This document shows positions 1-7,066 of a DNA stretch of 41,561 bases, piece by piece (positions within the stretch are counted from its first letter, which is position 1; the number at the start of each line of letters is the position of its first letter). Both the position numbers and the translations under genes were made by a program. The DNA is from Erysipelotrichaceae bacterium (GTDB lineage Bacteria > Bacillota_I > Bacilli_A > Erysipelotrichales > Erysipelotrichaceae): positions 1-41,561 of the forward strand of contig JAEEHC010000044.1 in assembly GCA_016280635.1 (NCBI GenBank), in the 5' to 3' direction. The notes under the pieces were generated by a model. That model made no database searches. It was not told where the DNA came from and saw nothing but the letters and a program-made list of their open reading frames with translations.

Positions 1-28
1 AAGCTTAAATATCAAACTTCTTAAGAAG

Positions 29-51
29 CCCATAAGTCTTTAGCTTATGGG
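29..51 (-). terminator. Hairpin downstream of plsY
   Basis: Perfect 8-bp inverted repeat CCCATAAG/CTTATGGG with a 7-base loop lies just after the plsY stop codon. A second short palindrome, CTTCTTAAGAAG at 17-28, follows on the minus strand. There is no long T tract, so it is a weak or imperfect terminator, and it could equally serve a gene ending left of the window. Confidence 0.5.
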
Positions 52-55
52 AGGT

Positions 56-697
56 TCACTTGGCTTTTTCTCCTTTGGCAACCTCGGCCTTGATCTTGGT
101 GCCGACATAATTACCGTTGATGCCGATCTCCTTGTGGTTAGCTAGCTTGACGAAATTGACCCGATGCTTCCAGATGATCAGCAGAGTAGTCAGGGCAATG
201 AACAGCACGCTCAGCCAGTCTACCTTCTTGAAGACGGCCATGTAGATGGGGAAGGAAATGATGTTTACCAGCGTACCGGCCACGATCCAGTTGACCAAAA
301 AGGAGGCCAGAATGCAGGCGGCTGAGCAGCCGATGGTAAACAGCGGATCCAGAATGGCCATCAGACCAATGTAGCTGGCAAAGCCCTTTCCGCCCTGCCA
401 GTTGAGGTAGAAGGGATAGCAGTGGCCGACGACGGCACAGCAGCCGGCCAGAACCTTAGCCGGGTAAATGCCCGGGAACAGCCGGTCAATGATGAAGACG
501 GCCAGAGCCGCCTTGCCCAAGTCATAGGCCAGCACGATGAAGAAATAATGCCAACCCATGGTGATCTTGGCATTGGAAGCACCGGCTGAAAATGAACCTT
601 TGGTGCGGATGTCAAAACCCTTGGCCTTGGCCAGGAAATAGGCTGAATTCACGCAGCCCAGTAAATAACCAATGATGATTGCACAGATGTAAGCCAT
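56..697 (-). CDS. plsY: PlsY-type glycerol-3-phosphate acyltransferase, divergent
   Basis: Integral membrane enzyme of the PlsY family, which transfers the acyl group of acyl-phosphate to glycerol-3-phosphate in the first step of phospholipid synthesis. The 213-aa protein has about five to six hydrophobic segments and three loops that fit PlsY: GS-x3-GA-x-N (residues 34-42), DLGKAALAV with D-x2-K (59-62), and GHCYPFYLNWQGGKG (91-105). The first loop reads GSFSAGASN where typical PlsY has GSGNIGATN, so this is a divergent member and could be a second paralogue rather than the housekeeping copy. The ATG is preceded by CAGGAG about 9 bases upstream. It ends in TGA and is transcribed away from rdgB. 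Confidence 0.85.
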   Translation of the reverse strand: MAYICAIIIGYLLGCVNSAYFLAKAKGFDIRTKGSFSAGASNAKITMGWHYFFIVLAYDLGKAALAVFIIDRLFPGIYPAKVLAGCCAVVGHCYPFYLNWQGGKGFASYIGLMAILDPLFTIGCSAACILASFLVNWIVAGTLVNIISFPIYMAVFKKVDWLSVLFIALTTLLIIWKHRVNFVKLANHKEIGINGNYVGTKIKAEVAKGEKAK

Positions 698-721
698 AGA
701 TGATAACTCCTGTTTTTCTTT

Positions 722-730
722 ATTCTAGCA
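722..730 (-). promoter_or_regulatory. Extended -10 promoter of plsY
   Basis: On the minus strand TGCTAGAAT is an extended -10 element (TGn plus TAGAAT) 25 bases upstream of the plsY start. No convincing -35 is visible at 17 bp; TTGTAT occurs at a 19-bp spacing. Confidence 0.55.
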
Positions 731-765
731 CAAAACGGCAAAGCGGATACAAATAAGCTGATAAG

Positions 766-774
766 TGCTACAAT
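766..774 (+). promoter_or_regulatory. Extended -10 promoter of rdgB-trmL
   Basis: TGCTACAAT is an extended -10 element about 26 bases before the rdgB start. It lies back to back with the plsY promoter, so about 40 bp separate two divergent -10 elements. Confidence 0.5.
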
Positions 775-799
775 TAGGAAGAAAAAGAGGAAGATGAAC

Positions 800-1381
800 A
801 TGAAGGACATTATGATAGCGACATCAAACCCCAATAAGGTCAGGGAATACCGGGAAATGCTGGAGCCGATGGGCTACGCAGTGCATGATCTCAGTGAGAT
901 CGAGCACGAAGACCCGGAAGAAAACGGCAAGACATTTGCCGAAAACGCCCTGATCAAGGCCCGCGCCGTCTATCATCATACCGGAATGACGGCCATCGCC
1001 GATGATTCCGGCCTGTCAATCGACCATCTCAAGGGTCAGCCGGGCATTCACTCCGCCCGCTATCTGGCCGGTCATGATTATACTTATAAGAATAAAATGC
1101 TGATCAGAAGGCTCCGAAACGCCACTGACCGGTCCGCCCGCTTTACCTGTGCCATAGCCCTGATCGATCAGAAGGGCGAACATGTCTTTGAAGGCGTCAT
1201 GGAAGGCTCGATTTCCCGGGAAATAAGGGGCGACCATGGCTTTGGCTACGACCCGATCTTCCTGCCTGAAGGAATGAACCGGACCAGTGCTGAACTGCTG
1301 CCCGAAGAGAAGAATGCCATTTCTCACCGTGGCCAGGCCACCCGTAAGCTGCTGGCTTATCTTCAAGAGGAAGGAAAATGA
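800..1381 (+). CDS. rdgB: XTP/dITP diphosphatase (HAM1/RdgB family)
   Basis: House-cleaning nucleotide pyrophosphatase that hydrolyses non-canonical purine triphosphates such as dITP and XTP to monophosphates. Family motifs are all present: ATSNPNK at the N-terminus (substrate binding), ADDSGLSID in the centre (catalytic acidic residues), FGYDPIF and the C-terminal SHR. Length, 193-195 aa, is normal. Two in-frame ATGs exist at 794 and 800. The AGAGG ribosome site at 786-790 is 3 bases from the first and 9 from the second, so I choose 800. The stop overlaps the trmL start by 4 bp (ATGA), indicating translational coupling. Confidence 0.95.
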   Translation: MKDIMIATSNPNKVREYREMLEPMGYAVHDLSEIEHEDPEENGKTFAENALIKARAVYHHTGMTAIADDSGLSIDHLKGQPGIHSARYLAGHDYTYKNKMLIRRLRNATDRSARFTCAIALIDQKGEHVFEGVMEGSISREIRGDHGFGYDPIFLPEGMNRTSAELLPEEKNAISHRGQATRKLLAYLQEEGK

Positions 1382-1911
1382 TCCACATCGTTCTCTATCA
1401 GCCGGAGATCCCCCAGAATACCGGCAACATCATCCGTACGGCCATGGCTACCGGCAGCATGCTGCATCTGATCAAGCCCTATGGCTTTGTCTTCAATGAA
1501 AAGCATCTGTTAAGGGCCTCAATGGACTACATCGATCTGGCTTCCATCCGCCAGCATGTTGACTATGAAGACTTCCGGAAACAACTGAAGGAAGATGATG
1601 TCATCTATTATCTGACCCGTTATGGTCATAAGAGCCCCAGACAGTTCGACTTCACTGAGGGCAAAGGGGATATCTACCTGATGTTCGGAAAGGAATCGAC
1701 CGGAATACCCAAGCATCTTCTCAAGGCTGACCTTGACCACTGCATCCGCCTGCCGATGGTCAGAGAAGCCAGAAGCCTTAATCTGTCAAACACCGTGGCC
1801 ATCATGGTCTATGAAGTTCTCGGTCAGCTGGGTTATCCGGGCTTATGCGCCAGCGAAACCCAGAAGGGCGCAGACTTTCTGGAGAGCCATGAATTCAGTG
1901 AGACGGAATAG
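1378..1911 (+). CDS. trmL: tRNA (cytidine(34)-2'-O)-methyltransferase TrmL
   Basis: SPOUT-class methyltransferase that 2'-O-methylates the wobble nucleotide of tRNA-Leu using S-adenosylmethionine. The 177-aa protein shows the TrmL pattern: an N-terminal YQPEIPQNTGNIIRT, then GKESTGIP (residues about 101-108), and the C-terminal trefoil-knot segment with RLPM, RSLNLSNTVAI and MVYEVL. It begins inside the rdgB stop codon (ATGA) and is therefore likely co-translated with it. No hairpin terminator is visible before the next promoter. Confidence 0.95.
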   Translation: MIHIVLYQPEIPQNTGNIIRTAMATGSMLHLIKPYGFVFNEKHLLRASMDYIDLASIRQHVDYEDFRKQLKEDDVIYYLTRYGHKSPRQFDFTEGKGDIYLMFGKESTGIPKHLLKADLDHCIRLPMVREARSLNLSNTVAIMVYEVLGQLGYPGLCASETQKGADFLESHEFSETE

Positions 1912-1918
1912 CTTTTTG

Positions 1919-1927
1919 TGTTATAAT
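1919..1927 (+). promoter_or_regulatory. Extended -10 promoter before the small membrane protein
   Basis: TGTTATAAT at 1919-1927 is a perfect extended -10 located 22 bases upstream of the next start codon. It would drive the small protein and the overlapping yitT-like gene independently of rdgB-trmL. Confidence 0.6.
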
Positions 1928-1949
1928 TCATCCTGTACGGAGGCGTGTT

Positions 1950-2150
1950 ATGTTAGAAAGCACCAGTGATTACCTTGCCTTTTTCGCCATAGTGGCCATT
2001 CTGGTCTGCTCTTTAGGCATGGTCATCTACATGATCAACCTCAGAGTCATTGACCGCAATGTCCGTCGGGAAATAAAGTACTATCAATATGACCGTGACC
2101 GCATGATGGATAAGAAGAGAAAAAATGAAAATAAACAGGAAACTCTTTAG
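1950..2150 (+). CDS. Small single-pass membrane protein of unknown function
   Basis: A 66-aa protein with one hydrophobic segment at about residues 9-30, then a highly charged, basic and tyrosine-rich cytoplasmic tail (RREIKYYQYDRDRMMDKKRK). A good ribosome site, CGGAGG, lies 8 bases before the ATG, and its own extended -10 promoter is immediately upstream, so it is real despite its size. Its 3' end overlaps the yitT-like gene by 26 bp, which suggests coupling. I do not recognise a family and assign no function. Confidence 0.75.
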   Translation: MLESTSDYLAFFAIVAILVCSLGMVIYMINLRVIDRNVRREIKYYQYDRDRMMDKKRKNENKQETL

Positions 2151-2979
2151 GGACATCGCACTGTCGGTCTGTGCCGCCTTGCTGGCAGCCATAAACATCA
2201 GAACATTCGTCAATGCCGGAAACCTCGTTCCCGGCGGTTTTTCCGGTATCTCGCTGATGCTGGTCAGAGCCGGGGAGAAATACTTCAACATAAAGCTGAA
2301 TTACTCGATCCTTTACCTGCTGTTCAACATTCCGGGAACTCTGCTGGTACTGAATTCGATATCCCGGCGTTTTACCCTGGTCTCGCTGGTTGATGTCGTC
2401 ATGAGCAGTGTCTTTGTGGCGCTCATTCCTGACATCCCGATCACTGATGACCTTTTGCTGATTTCCGTATTCGGCGGTATTCTTGGCGGCATTTCCTCAG
2501 CCTGTGTCCTGGCTGGTGATGCCTGCGGCGGCGGTACGGATTTCATTTCCATCTACATGGCCCGTAAAAAGCAGAAGTCAATGTGGAATTACATCTTTGC
2601 CTTCAATGCTGCTCTGCTGATCGTTTCCGGCCTGCTGTTTGGCTGGGAAGCCTCGCTGTATTCGATCATCTTCCAGTTTGTTGCCACTCAGGTGATCGAT
2701 CTGGTTGATAACCGCTACAAGCGTTCCAGCTTCATCATCATCTCCGACAAGGCCGAAGAGATCGAGGAAGCGGTCTTCCAGAAATACCACCATTCGGTTA
2801 CCAGGTTTGATGCCATTGGCGGTTATACCGGTCATCAGAGAACCGTACTCTATACCGTTGTCGGTGAATACGAGGTCAATCAGCTGATCGCTACAATCAT
2901 CAGCATTGACCCGCATGCCTTCATAAACATCGCCAGTGGTCAGCGGACGGTAGGAAATTTCCACGAAAAGCCGCTTTGA
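2125..2979 (+). CDS. YitT family membrane protein (DUF161 + DUF2179)
   Basis: Polytopic membrane protein of the YitT family; the biochemical role of this family is not established. The 284-aa protein has five to six hydrophobic segments in residues 8-190, including NLVPGGFSGIS near residue 35 and the glycine-rich GDACGGGTDFISIYMARK near residue 130, both typical of the family. A soluble C-terminal DUF2179-like domain (about 200-282, SSFIIISDKAEEIEEAV through NIASGQRTVGNF) follows. The start overlaps the small membrane protein by 26 bp, with AGAGA as a weak ribosome site. The ABC-type export genes follow after 37 bp. Confidence 0.9.
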   Translation: MKINRKLFRDIALSVCAALLAAINIRTFVNAGNLVPGGFSGISLMLVRAGEKYFNIKLNYSILYLLFNIPGTLLVLNSISRRFTLVSLVDVVMSSVFVALIPDIPITDDLLLISVFGGILGGISSACVLAGDACGGGTDFISIYMARKKQKSMWNYIFAFNAALLIVSGLLFGWEASLYSIIFQFVATQVIDLVDNRYKRSSFIIISDKAEEIEEAVFQKYHHSVTRFDAIGGYTGHQRTVLYTVVGEYEVNQLIATIISIDPHAFINIASGQRTVGNFHEKPL

Positions 2980-3016
2980 ATTAGGAAAGTCAGTTCAGAA
3001 CAGTCAAATATTGATT

Positions 3017-3817
3017 ATGAAAAGAAAATTTCTGATTGGTATTCTGGCTGTTCTTTTTTGCGTCTTTCTCACCGTTACCCTGACCAGGAAAGCCGCACTT
3101 TCTCAATTGCCGAGCTGCACGGTCGTCTACGATAAGCTGATCAGCGAATATACTTTCAGCTGCGAAGCGCGCGGTCAGCGGCATTATCACTATTTCGACG
3201 GCTACATTACCAGCCTGGAAAAGCAGCCGGGAGAATGGGTCAACAAGGATGATGTGATTTTGAAATACACGGACAGCCGGGGCAGAAGCGTCAGTCTGAA
3301 GGCCGTCTGCGACGGTTTGCTTCTGGAAGCGTCCGGCTCACCGATAGTCATCGAGGATGAGCAGCTGAAACTCTATGGCACGGTGCCGCTGGAGAAGTAT
3401 CAGCTTATGAAGATTGGACAGCAGGGCAGCTTCCGGCAGCAGGGCCGGGTCTTTCTGACGGAGATAGAGGAAATGGGAGCATTGCCGCAGGGCAGCCGGA
3501 AGAACTGGCAGCTGGTTTTAAGCGTGGATGAGCAGGCTGGTCTGCTCAGCGGCCAGAAAGTCAATGTCCTGATGCCGCTGGAGCAGCTTTATGGCCTTTG
3601 TGTAGACAGAATGGCCCTGTTGGCGGATGAAGACGGTTATTTTCTGCTGGACAGCGCTGCCCTGAACGATCTGGCTAACTGGCGCAACTACCGGATCTCT
3701 GTTGAGGTGATCTGCCAGAGTCAGCAAAAGGCTCTGGTGCAGGGAATACAGTTGGAAAACCGGGAAGTCCTGATTCTTTCTGAGCCTTACCGGCAGGTAC
3801 TGATCGATGCTGATTGA
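3017..3817 (+). CDS. Membrane-fusion/adaptor-like subunit of an ABC exporter
   Basis: An N-terminal signal anchor (residues about 6-24) is followed by an extracytoplasmic region with a biotinyl-lipoyl-like beta hairpin (GYITSLEKQPGEWVNKDDVI, then SVSLKAVCDGLLLE) as in HlyD/MacA adaptors. The long coiled-coil hairpin of classical adaptors is absent and sequence similarity is low, so the call rests on architecture and on the neighbouring MacB-like ATPase and permease. Two starts are possible, TTG at 3011 and ATG at 3017; neither has a good ribosome site and I prefer ATG. The gene ends 11 bp inside the ATPase gene, so the three subunits are co-translated. Confidence 0.65.
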   Translation: MKRKFLIGILAVLFCVFLTVTLTRKAALSQLPSCTVVYDKLISEYTFSCEARGQRHYHYFDGYITSLEKQPGEWVNKDDVILKYTDSRGRSVSLKAVCDGLLLEASGSPIVIEDEQLKLYGTVPLEKYQLMKIGQQGSFRQQGRVFLTEIEEMGALPQGSRKNWQLVLSVDEQAGLLSGQKVNVLMPLEQLYGLCVDRMALLADEDGYFLLDSAALNDLANWRNYRISVEVICQSQQKALVQGIQLENREVLILSEPYRQVLIDAD

Positions 3818-4451
3818 ACTGAATAAGGCGGTAAAGCGTTATAACAGCGGTGAAATGGAAGTAAGGGCTCTGGACGGCATCAGTCTGCAGATTGAACAGA
3901 ACTGCTTTGTGGCCGTACTGGGACCTTCGGGCTGCGGTAAGAGCACGCTGCTGAACATTCTGGCCGGTTATGAAAAACTGGATGAAGGTGAATACCGCTT
4001 CGCCGGGCAGAAGGTTGAAGATGATCACCTGCTCAGAAACCGGGTGGCAATGATCTTTCAGGACCACCAGCTGCTGGAGTATCTAAGTGTCCGGGAGAAC
4101 CTGTTATTGCCTTCACTTTACCGCCGTCAAAGGGTAGAACCGGCAAGACTGAAACAGGTCAGCCGTCAGTTGGGCATTGAGGGGTTATGGAAAAGAATGC
4201 CCTCTCAGCTTTCCGGGGGAGAAAAGCAGCGCTGCGGCATTGCCCGGGCACTGCTGTATGATTGCCGGCTGATCCTGGCGGATGAGCCGACCGGCTCACT
4301 GGACAGGGCTAACGGCCAGGCACTGATGGCGATCTTTGCTCAGCTTCACTCTGAAGGCTGCAGCATCATCATGGTCACCCATGACCGCCAGCTGGCCGAA
4401 CGCTGCCAGCGGATCATCAGAATGGAGGACGGCCATGTTATTGCTCAGTGA
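3807..4451 (+). CDS. ABC transporter ATP-binding protein (LolD/MacB-type)
   Basis: Cytoplasmic ATPase of the LolD/MacB/FtsE branch. In the 214-aa protein the Walker A is GPSGCGKST (residues 39-47), the signature is LSGGEKQR, the Walker B is LILADEPTGSLD and the switch histidine is in VTHD, so it should be active. The order adaptor, ATPase, FtsX-like permease is typical of MacAB-like exporters or mechanotransmission complexes that act on periplasmic or surface substrates. It overlaps both neighbours (11 bp upstream, 17 bp downstream). The transported substrate cannot be read from the sequence. Confidence 0.9.
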   Translation: MLIELNKAVKRYNSGEMEVRALDGISLQIEQNCFVAVLGPSGCGKSTLLNILAGYEKLDEGEYRFAGQKVEDDHLLRNRVAMIFQDHQLLEYLSVRENLLLPSLYRRQRVEPARLKQVSRQLGIEGLWKRMPSQLSGGEKQRCGIARALLYDCRLILADEPTGSLDRANGQALMAIFAQLHSEGCSIIMVTHDRQLAERCQRIIRMEDGHVIAQ

Positions 4452-5496
4452 GTTCTGGCAGCGCCGCCGCCAGTTTTCCCTCAGCATTCTTTCCAATTAT
4501 CTCGCCCTGTTTCTGCTTCTGGCGGTCAGCACGCTCTCCAGAGCACTCATGCAGACTCTGGAAGGCCGGCTGGAACAGATGTCCCTGCAGGTCAGCTGCC
4601 TGCAATACCTTGATCAGCAAGTCGATGAAAGAACGCTCAGCGCTGGGCTGGCGGAAAGATATCACATCAGCCGCTACAGTGAATTCCGTATCTGTCACCG
4701 TGATGAATATGATCTGGTCTATTGCCGGGACCTGTCGGTACTTTTCCCGCTGGACTTTCAGCTGGGCGGCTTCTTCACCGACCATCAGGTGGCCAATAAT
4801 GAGAACGCGGCGGTACTCGGTCATGAGATCTGGCAGGATCTGGGCTGTCCGCTGCCGGGGGAGGAAATCAACATTGACGGTGCCTGGTTTAGTGTCAGCG
4901 GCGTTCTGACCAATGATACGGAAAACATCTACTTTTCCGCTGATGAGCTGATCTTTCTGCCGCTGGACTATTGCCGGGATTATCAGGAAAGCCGGCTGTT
5001 TTTCATCAGTGATGTTCCCTATCTCAGCGACTGGCTGGATGAGGTTCTGGGAGAGGATAATTATCTGCTGATCCGCCAGAAAATGCTCAAGACCAGCTTC
5101 TCCAGGCTTTTGCGTCAGGGTCAGGCCATTTTGATGACTCTTTCCCTGTTTGCCCTGATCATCTCCCTTCTGGGCATGGTCAATCATATGCTTTCTTCTC
5201 TTCCAACCCGCTGCCGGGAAATTGGCATCAAGAAGGCCATCGGCGCCCGGGACAGTGACATCTTCTTTCAGTTTATTCTGGAAGCGCAGTTAGTCATGCT
5301 GATAAGTTCGCTGGGGGCGGCAGCGAGCAACGAGGTGCTGATGAAAACGGTCAGTCTGCTGGGCCTTTTTGAACCCGGGACTGACCGTAGTGTTTACCGT
5401 ATTTTCCTTATGGTGATTCCGGCCGGCTGCGCGTTATGTTTCTATCCGGCTGTCAAGGCCGCTAAGATAAGCATCAGTCAGGCCATCCGCCATTAG
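4435..5496 (+). CDS. FtsX/MacB-like ABC transporter permease
   Basis: A 353-aa permease with MacB topology: one N-terminal transmembrane segment (about residues 16-36), a large extracytoplasmic domain (about 40-225), and three C-terminal segments. After the second segment comes REIGIKKAIGAR, the coupling element of FtsX-domain permeases, and the protein ends with PAVKAAKISISQAIR. The reading frame is open further upstream, but the ATG at 4435 has GGAGG at 4424-4428, so I start it there, 17 bp inside the ATPase gene. Its TAG stop overlaps the convergent trpS stop codon by two bases, and no terminator lies between. Confidence 0.85.
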   Translation: MLLLSEFWQRRRQFSLSILSNYLALFLLLAVSTLSRALMQTLEGRLEQMSLQVSCLQYLDQQVDERTLSAGLAERYHISRYSEFRICHRDEYDLVYCRDLSVLFPLDFQLGGFFTDHQVANNENAAVLGHEIWQDLGCPLPGEEINIDGAWFSVSGVLTNDTENIYFSADELIFLPLDYCRDYQESRLFFISDVPYLSDWLDEVLGEDNYLLIRQKMLKTSFSRLLRQGQAILMTLSLFALIISLLGMVNHMLSSLPTRCREIGIKKAIGARDSDIFFQFILEAQLVMLISSLGAAASNEVLMKTVSLLGLFEPGTDRSVYRIFLMVIPAGCALCFYPAVKAAKISISQAIRH

Positions 5497-6479
5497 AAGA
5501 TGTCGATGCCCATGCGCTTCTGGACTTTCTTCAGCTTCTTGTAGGCGATGCGTCCGGCCTTTTCAGCCCCTTCCCTGAGGGTCCTTTCCAGCAGGTCGGA
5601 TCTGACGATCTCATTGTAGCGGTCCTGGATCTTCTGCAGTTCGGCACCGACCACTTCAGCGACTTCCTTCTTGAATTCGCCGTATCCCTTGCCCTGGTAG
5701 CGCTCGACGATGTGTTCAATGGGCTCACCGCTCAGAGAGGACATGATCTCCAGCAGGTTGGAAATGCCCGGCTGCAGTTCCTTGTTGTAGTTTACGCAGC
5801 CCACCATGTCGGTTACCGCGGACATGATCTTCTTCTTGGCCAGATTGATGTCATCAAGCAGGTAGATGCAGCCCTTGTTGGTCTCATCGGACTTGCTCAT
5901 TTTCTTGCTGGGGTCAGAGAGCGACATGATGCGGGCGCCGACCTTCTGAATGACCGGTTCGGGCAGGACAAAGGTCTCGCCATAGCGGTTGTTGAAACGC
6001 TGAGCCAGGTCACGGGCCAGTTCAACGTGCTGTTTCTGGTCGTCACCGACAGGAACGTAATCAGCGTCATAAAGCAGAATGTCAGCAGCCATCAGTGAGG
6101 GGTAGACATACAGGCCGGCGGTAATGCTTTCTTCCTTGTTGGCGGTCTTTTCCTTGAACTGGGTCATGCGGTTAAGCTCACCCATGTAGGACTGGCAGGT
6201 CATAAGAAAGCCCAGCTGGGCGTGGGGCAGGACATCGGACTGCAGGAAGATGGTGCATCTTTCCGGATCCAGTCCGCAGGCCAGATAAAGGGCAATGGCG
6301 TCCTTCAGGTTCTTGCGCAAATCCTTGGGGTCCTGATAGACGGTAACGCAGTGCAGGTTGGCGATGAAGACATAGAGTTCATAATCATCCTGATACCTGA
6401 CGAAGTTGCGCAGGGCACCGATATAGTTGCCCAGGGTCAACTGACCGGTAGGCTTGATTCCGCTTAACATTCTCTTCAT
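5493..6479 (-). CDS. trpS: Tryptophanyl-tRNA synthetase
   Basis: Class I aminoacyl-tRNA synthetase that charges tRNA-Trp. The 328-aa protein shows the TrpRS version of the HIGH motif in GIKPTGQLTLGNYIGAL at the N-terminus and KKMSKSD near residue 195, with ADILLYDADYVPVGDDQKQH between them. Upstream in-frame ATGs exist at 6494 and 6485, but the GGAGG site at about 6487-6491 is 8 bases from the ATG at 6479, the best spacing. Expression is controlled by the T-box leader directly upstream. The 3' end is convergent with the ABC permease, the two stop codons overlapping. Confidence 0.95.
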   Translation of the reverse strand: MKRMLSGIKPTGQLTLGNYIGALRNFVRYQDDYELYVFIANLHCVTVYQDPKDLRKNLKDAIALYLACGLDPERCTIFLQSDVLPHAQLGFLMTCQSYMGELNRMTQFKEKTANKEESITAGLYVYPSLMAADILLYDADYVPVGDDQKQHVELARDLAQRFNNRYGETFVLPEPVIQKVGARIMSLSDPSKKMSKSDETNKGCIYLLDDINLAKKKIMSAVTDMVGCVNYNKELQPGISNLLEIMSSLSGEPIEHIVERYQGKGYGEFKKEVAEVVGAELQKIQDRYNEIVRSDLLERTLREGAEKAGRIAYKKLKKVQKRMGIDIF

Positions 6480-6496
6480 AAACATTTCCTCCAAAT

Positions 6497-6532
6497 AAAA
6501 AGCACCTCTTTGGGACCCTTGCGGGTGGTGCC
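6497..6532 (-). terminator. Intrinsic terminator of the trpS T-box leader
   Basis: On the minus strand GCACC (complement of 6527-6531) pairs with GGTGC (complement of 6502-6506), with an internal ACCC-GCAA-GGGT stem, and is followed by TTTTT (complement of 6497-6501). It overlaps the T-box bulge sequence, so terminator and antiterminator are mutually exclusive, as expected. Confidence 0.8.
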
Positions 6533-6701
6533 ACCCAAATTACCCTGTTTCTCTTGACAGGATCACTCACAGGTAACGGCTGTTGCCGGCTTGCGCGACT
6601 AGCATGGCCCAATTCATCATCCGCTTCTGATCAGCCTTCCACCGGCGCTGATTCGCTCTGTTCACATCGCGGACGATTACTATCTCATGTTCACAGTCTT
6701 T
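6523..6701 (-). ncRNA. T-box leader riboswitch, Trp-specific
   Basis: The untranslated leader of trpS reads uncharged tRNA-Trp. On the minus strand it contains an AGTAA stem I motif, GGTGGAAGG, and GATGAATTGG, in which TGG at 6609-6611 is a tryptophan specifier codon in the expected context, matching the gene it controls. The T-box itself is TGGGTGGCACCACC (complement of 6524-6537). Binding of uncharged tRNA would favour the antiterminator and read-through into trpS. This fills the 328-bp gap between trpS and the next gene. Confidence 0.9.
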
Positions 6702-6707
6702 AAGGAT

Positions 6708-6735
6708 ATTCTATCACAGAGCCGGCCATTTTCAA
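6708..6735 (-). promoter_or_regulatory. Promoter of trpS
   Basis: Minus-strand TTGAAA (complement of 6730-6735) and TAGAAT (complement of 6708-6713) are separated by 16 bp. Transcription would begin near 6701, just upstream of stem I of the T-box. Confidence 0.75.
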
Positions 6736-6778
6736 TTGTGCTTTTCAAAGTTAAGGCAGCGAAGGGAAATAATGCAGG

Positions 6779-6784
6779 TATAAT
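6779..6784 (+). promoter_or_regulatory. -10 element before the 61-aa gene
   Basis: A perfect TATAAT lies 24 bases before the start codon. No clear -35 hexamer is visible at 16-18 bp. Confidence 0.4.
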
Positions 6785-6807
6785 TCAGGTAGAGGAGGTA
6801 TCAGGTC

Positions 6808-6993
6808 ATGAATACATACATCAGAATGCAGCTCAATAATATGATGTCCTACCTTAACGGCTTTGAACAGGCCTGTCAGATGGCGGCCTGTGAAGATGAC
6901 GGCCGCATCGACAAGCAGGAAAGAAAGCAGCTCGACCAGATAAAGAAGGCCTGCCGGCAGTTCCGGGCGGAACTGGAAAGGATAGCCGGATAA
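6808..6993 (+). CDS. Small acidic/basic helical protein, unknown
   Basis: A 61-aa soluble protein with a strong ribosome site, GAGGAGG at 6792-6798, 9 bases before the ATG, and a TATAAT further upstream, so I consider it a genuine gene. It is predicted almost entirely helical and has a central acidic turn, EDDGRIDKQE, that resembles a calcium-binding-like or TerB-like loop but is too short to call. Two cysteines (23 and 28) precede the loop and a third (49) follows it. It stands alone between the trpS leader and the membrane-anchored amidase-like gene. I do not recognise a family. Confidence 0.65.
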   Translation: MNTYIRMQLNNMMSYLNGFEQACQMAACEDDGRIDKQERKQLDQIKKACRQFRAELERIAG

Positions 6994-7011
6994 ACGGTGT
7001 TTTTCCCGATA

Positions 7012-7040
7012 TGGGCAATAATGGGGAAAAAGAGTATAAT
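7012..7040 (+). promoter_or_regulatory. Promoter of the amidase-like gene, with overlapping inverted repeat
   Basis: TGGGCA (7012-7017), 17 bp spacer and TATAAT (7035-7040). An inverted repeat TTTTTCCC (7000-7007) / GGGGAAAAA (7023-7031) flanks the -35. It may be a terminator for the 61-aa gene, without a T tract, or an operator. Confidence 0.5.
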
Positions 7041-7066
7041 TACTGTGTAAATCAGGAGGCGGTAGT

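Noticed and set aside
1-6. AAGCTT at the very start suggesting a cloning boundary
   Set aside because: One restriction site at the edge is weak evidence; no vector sequence is present.
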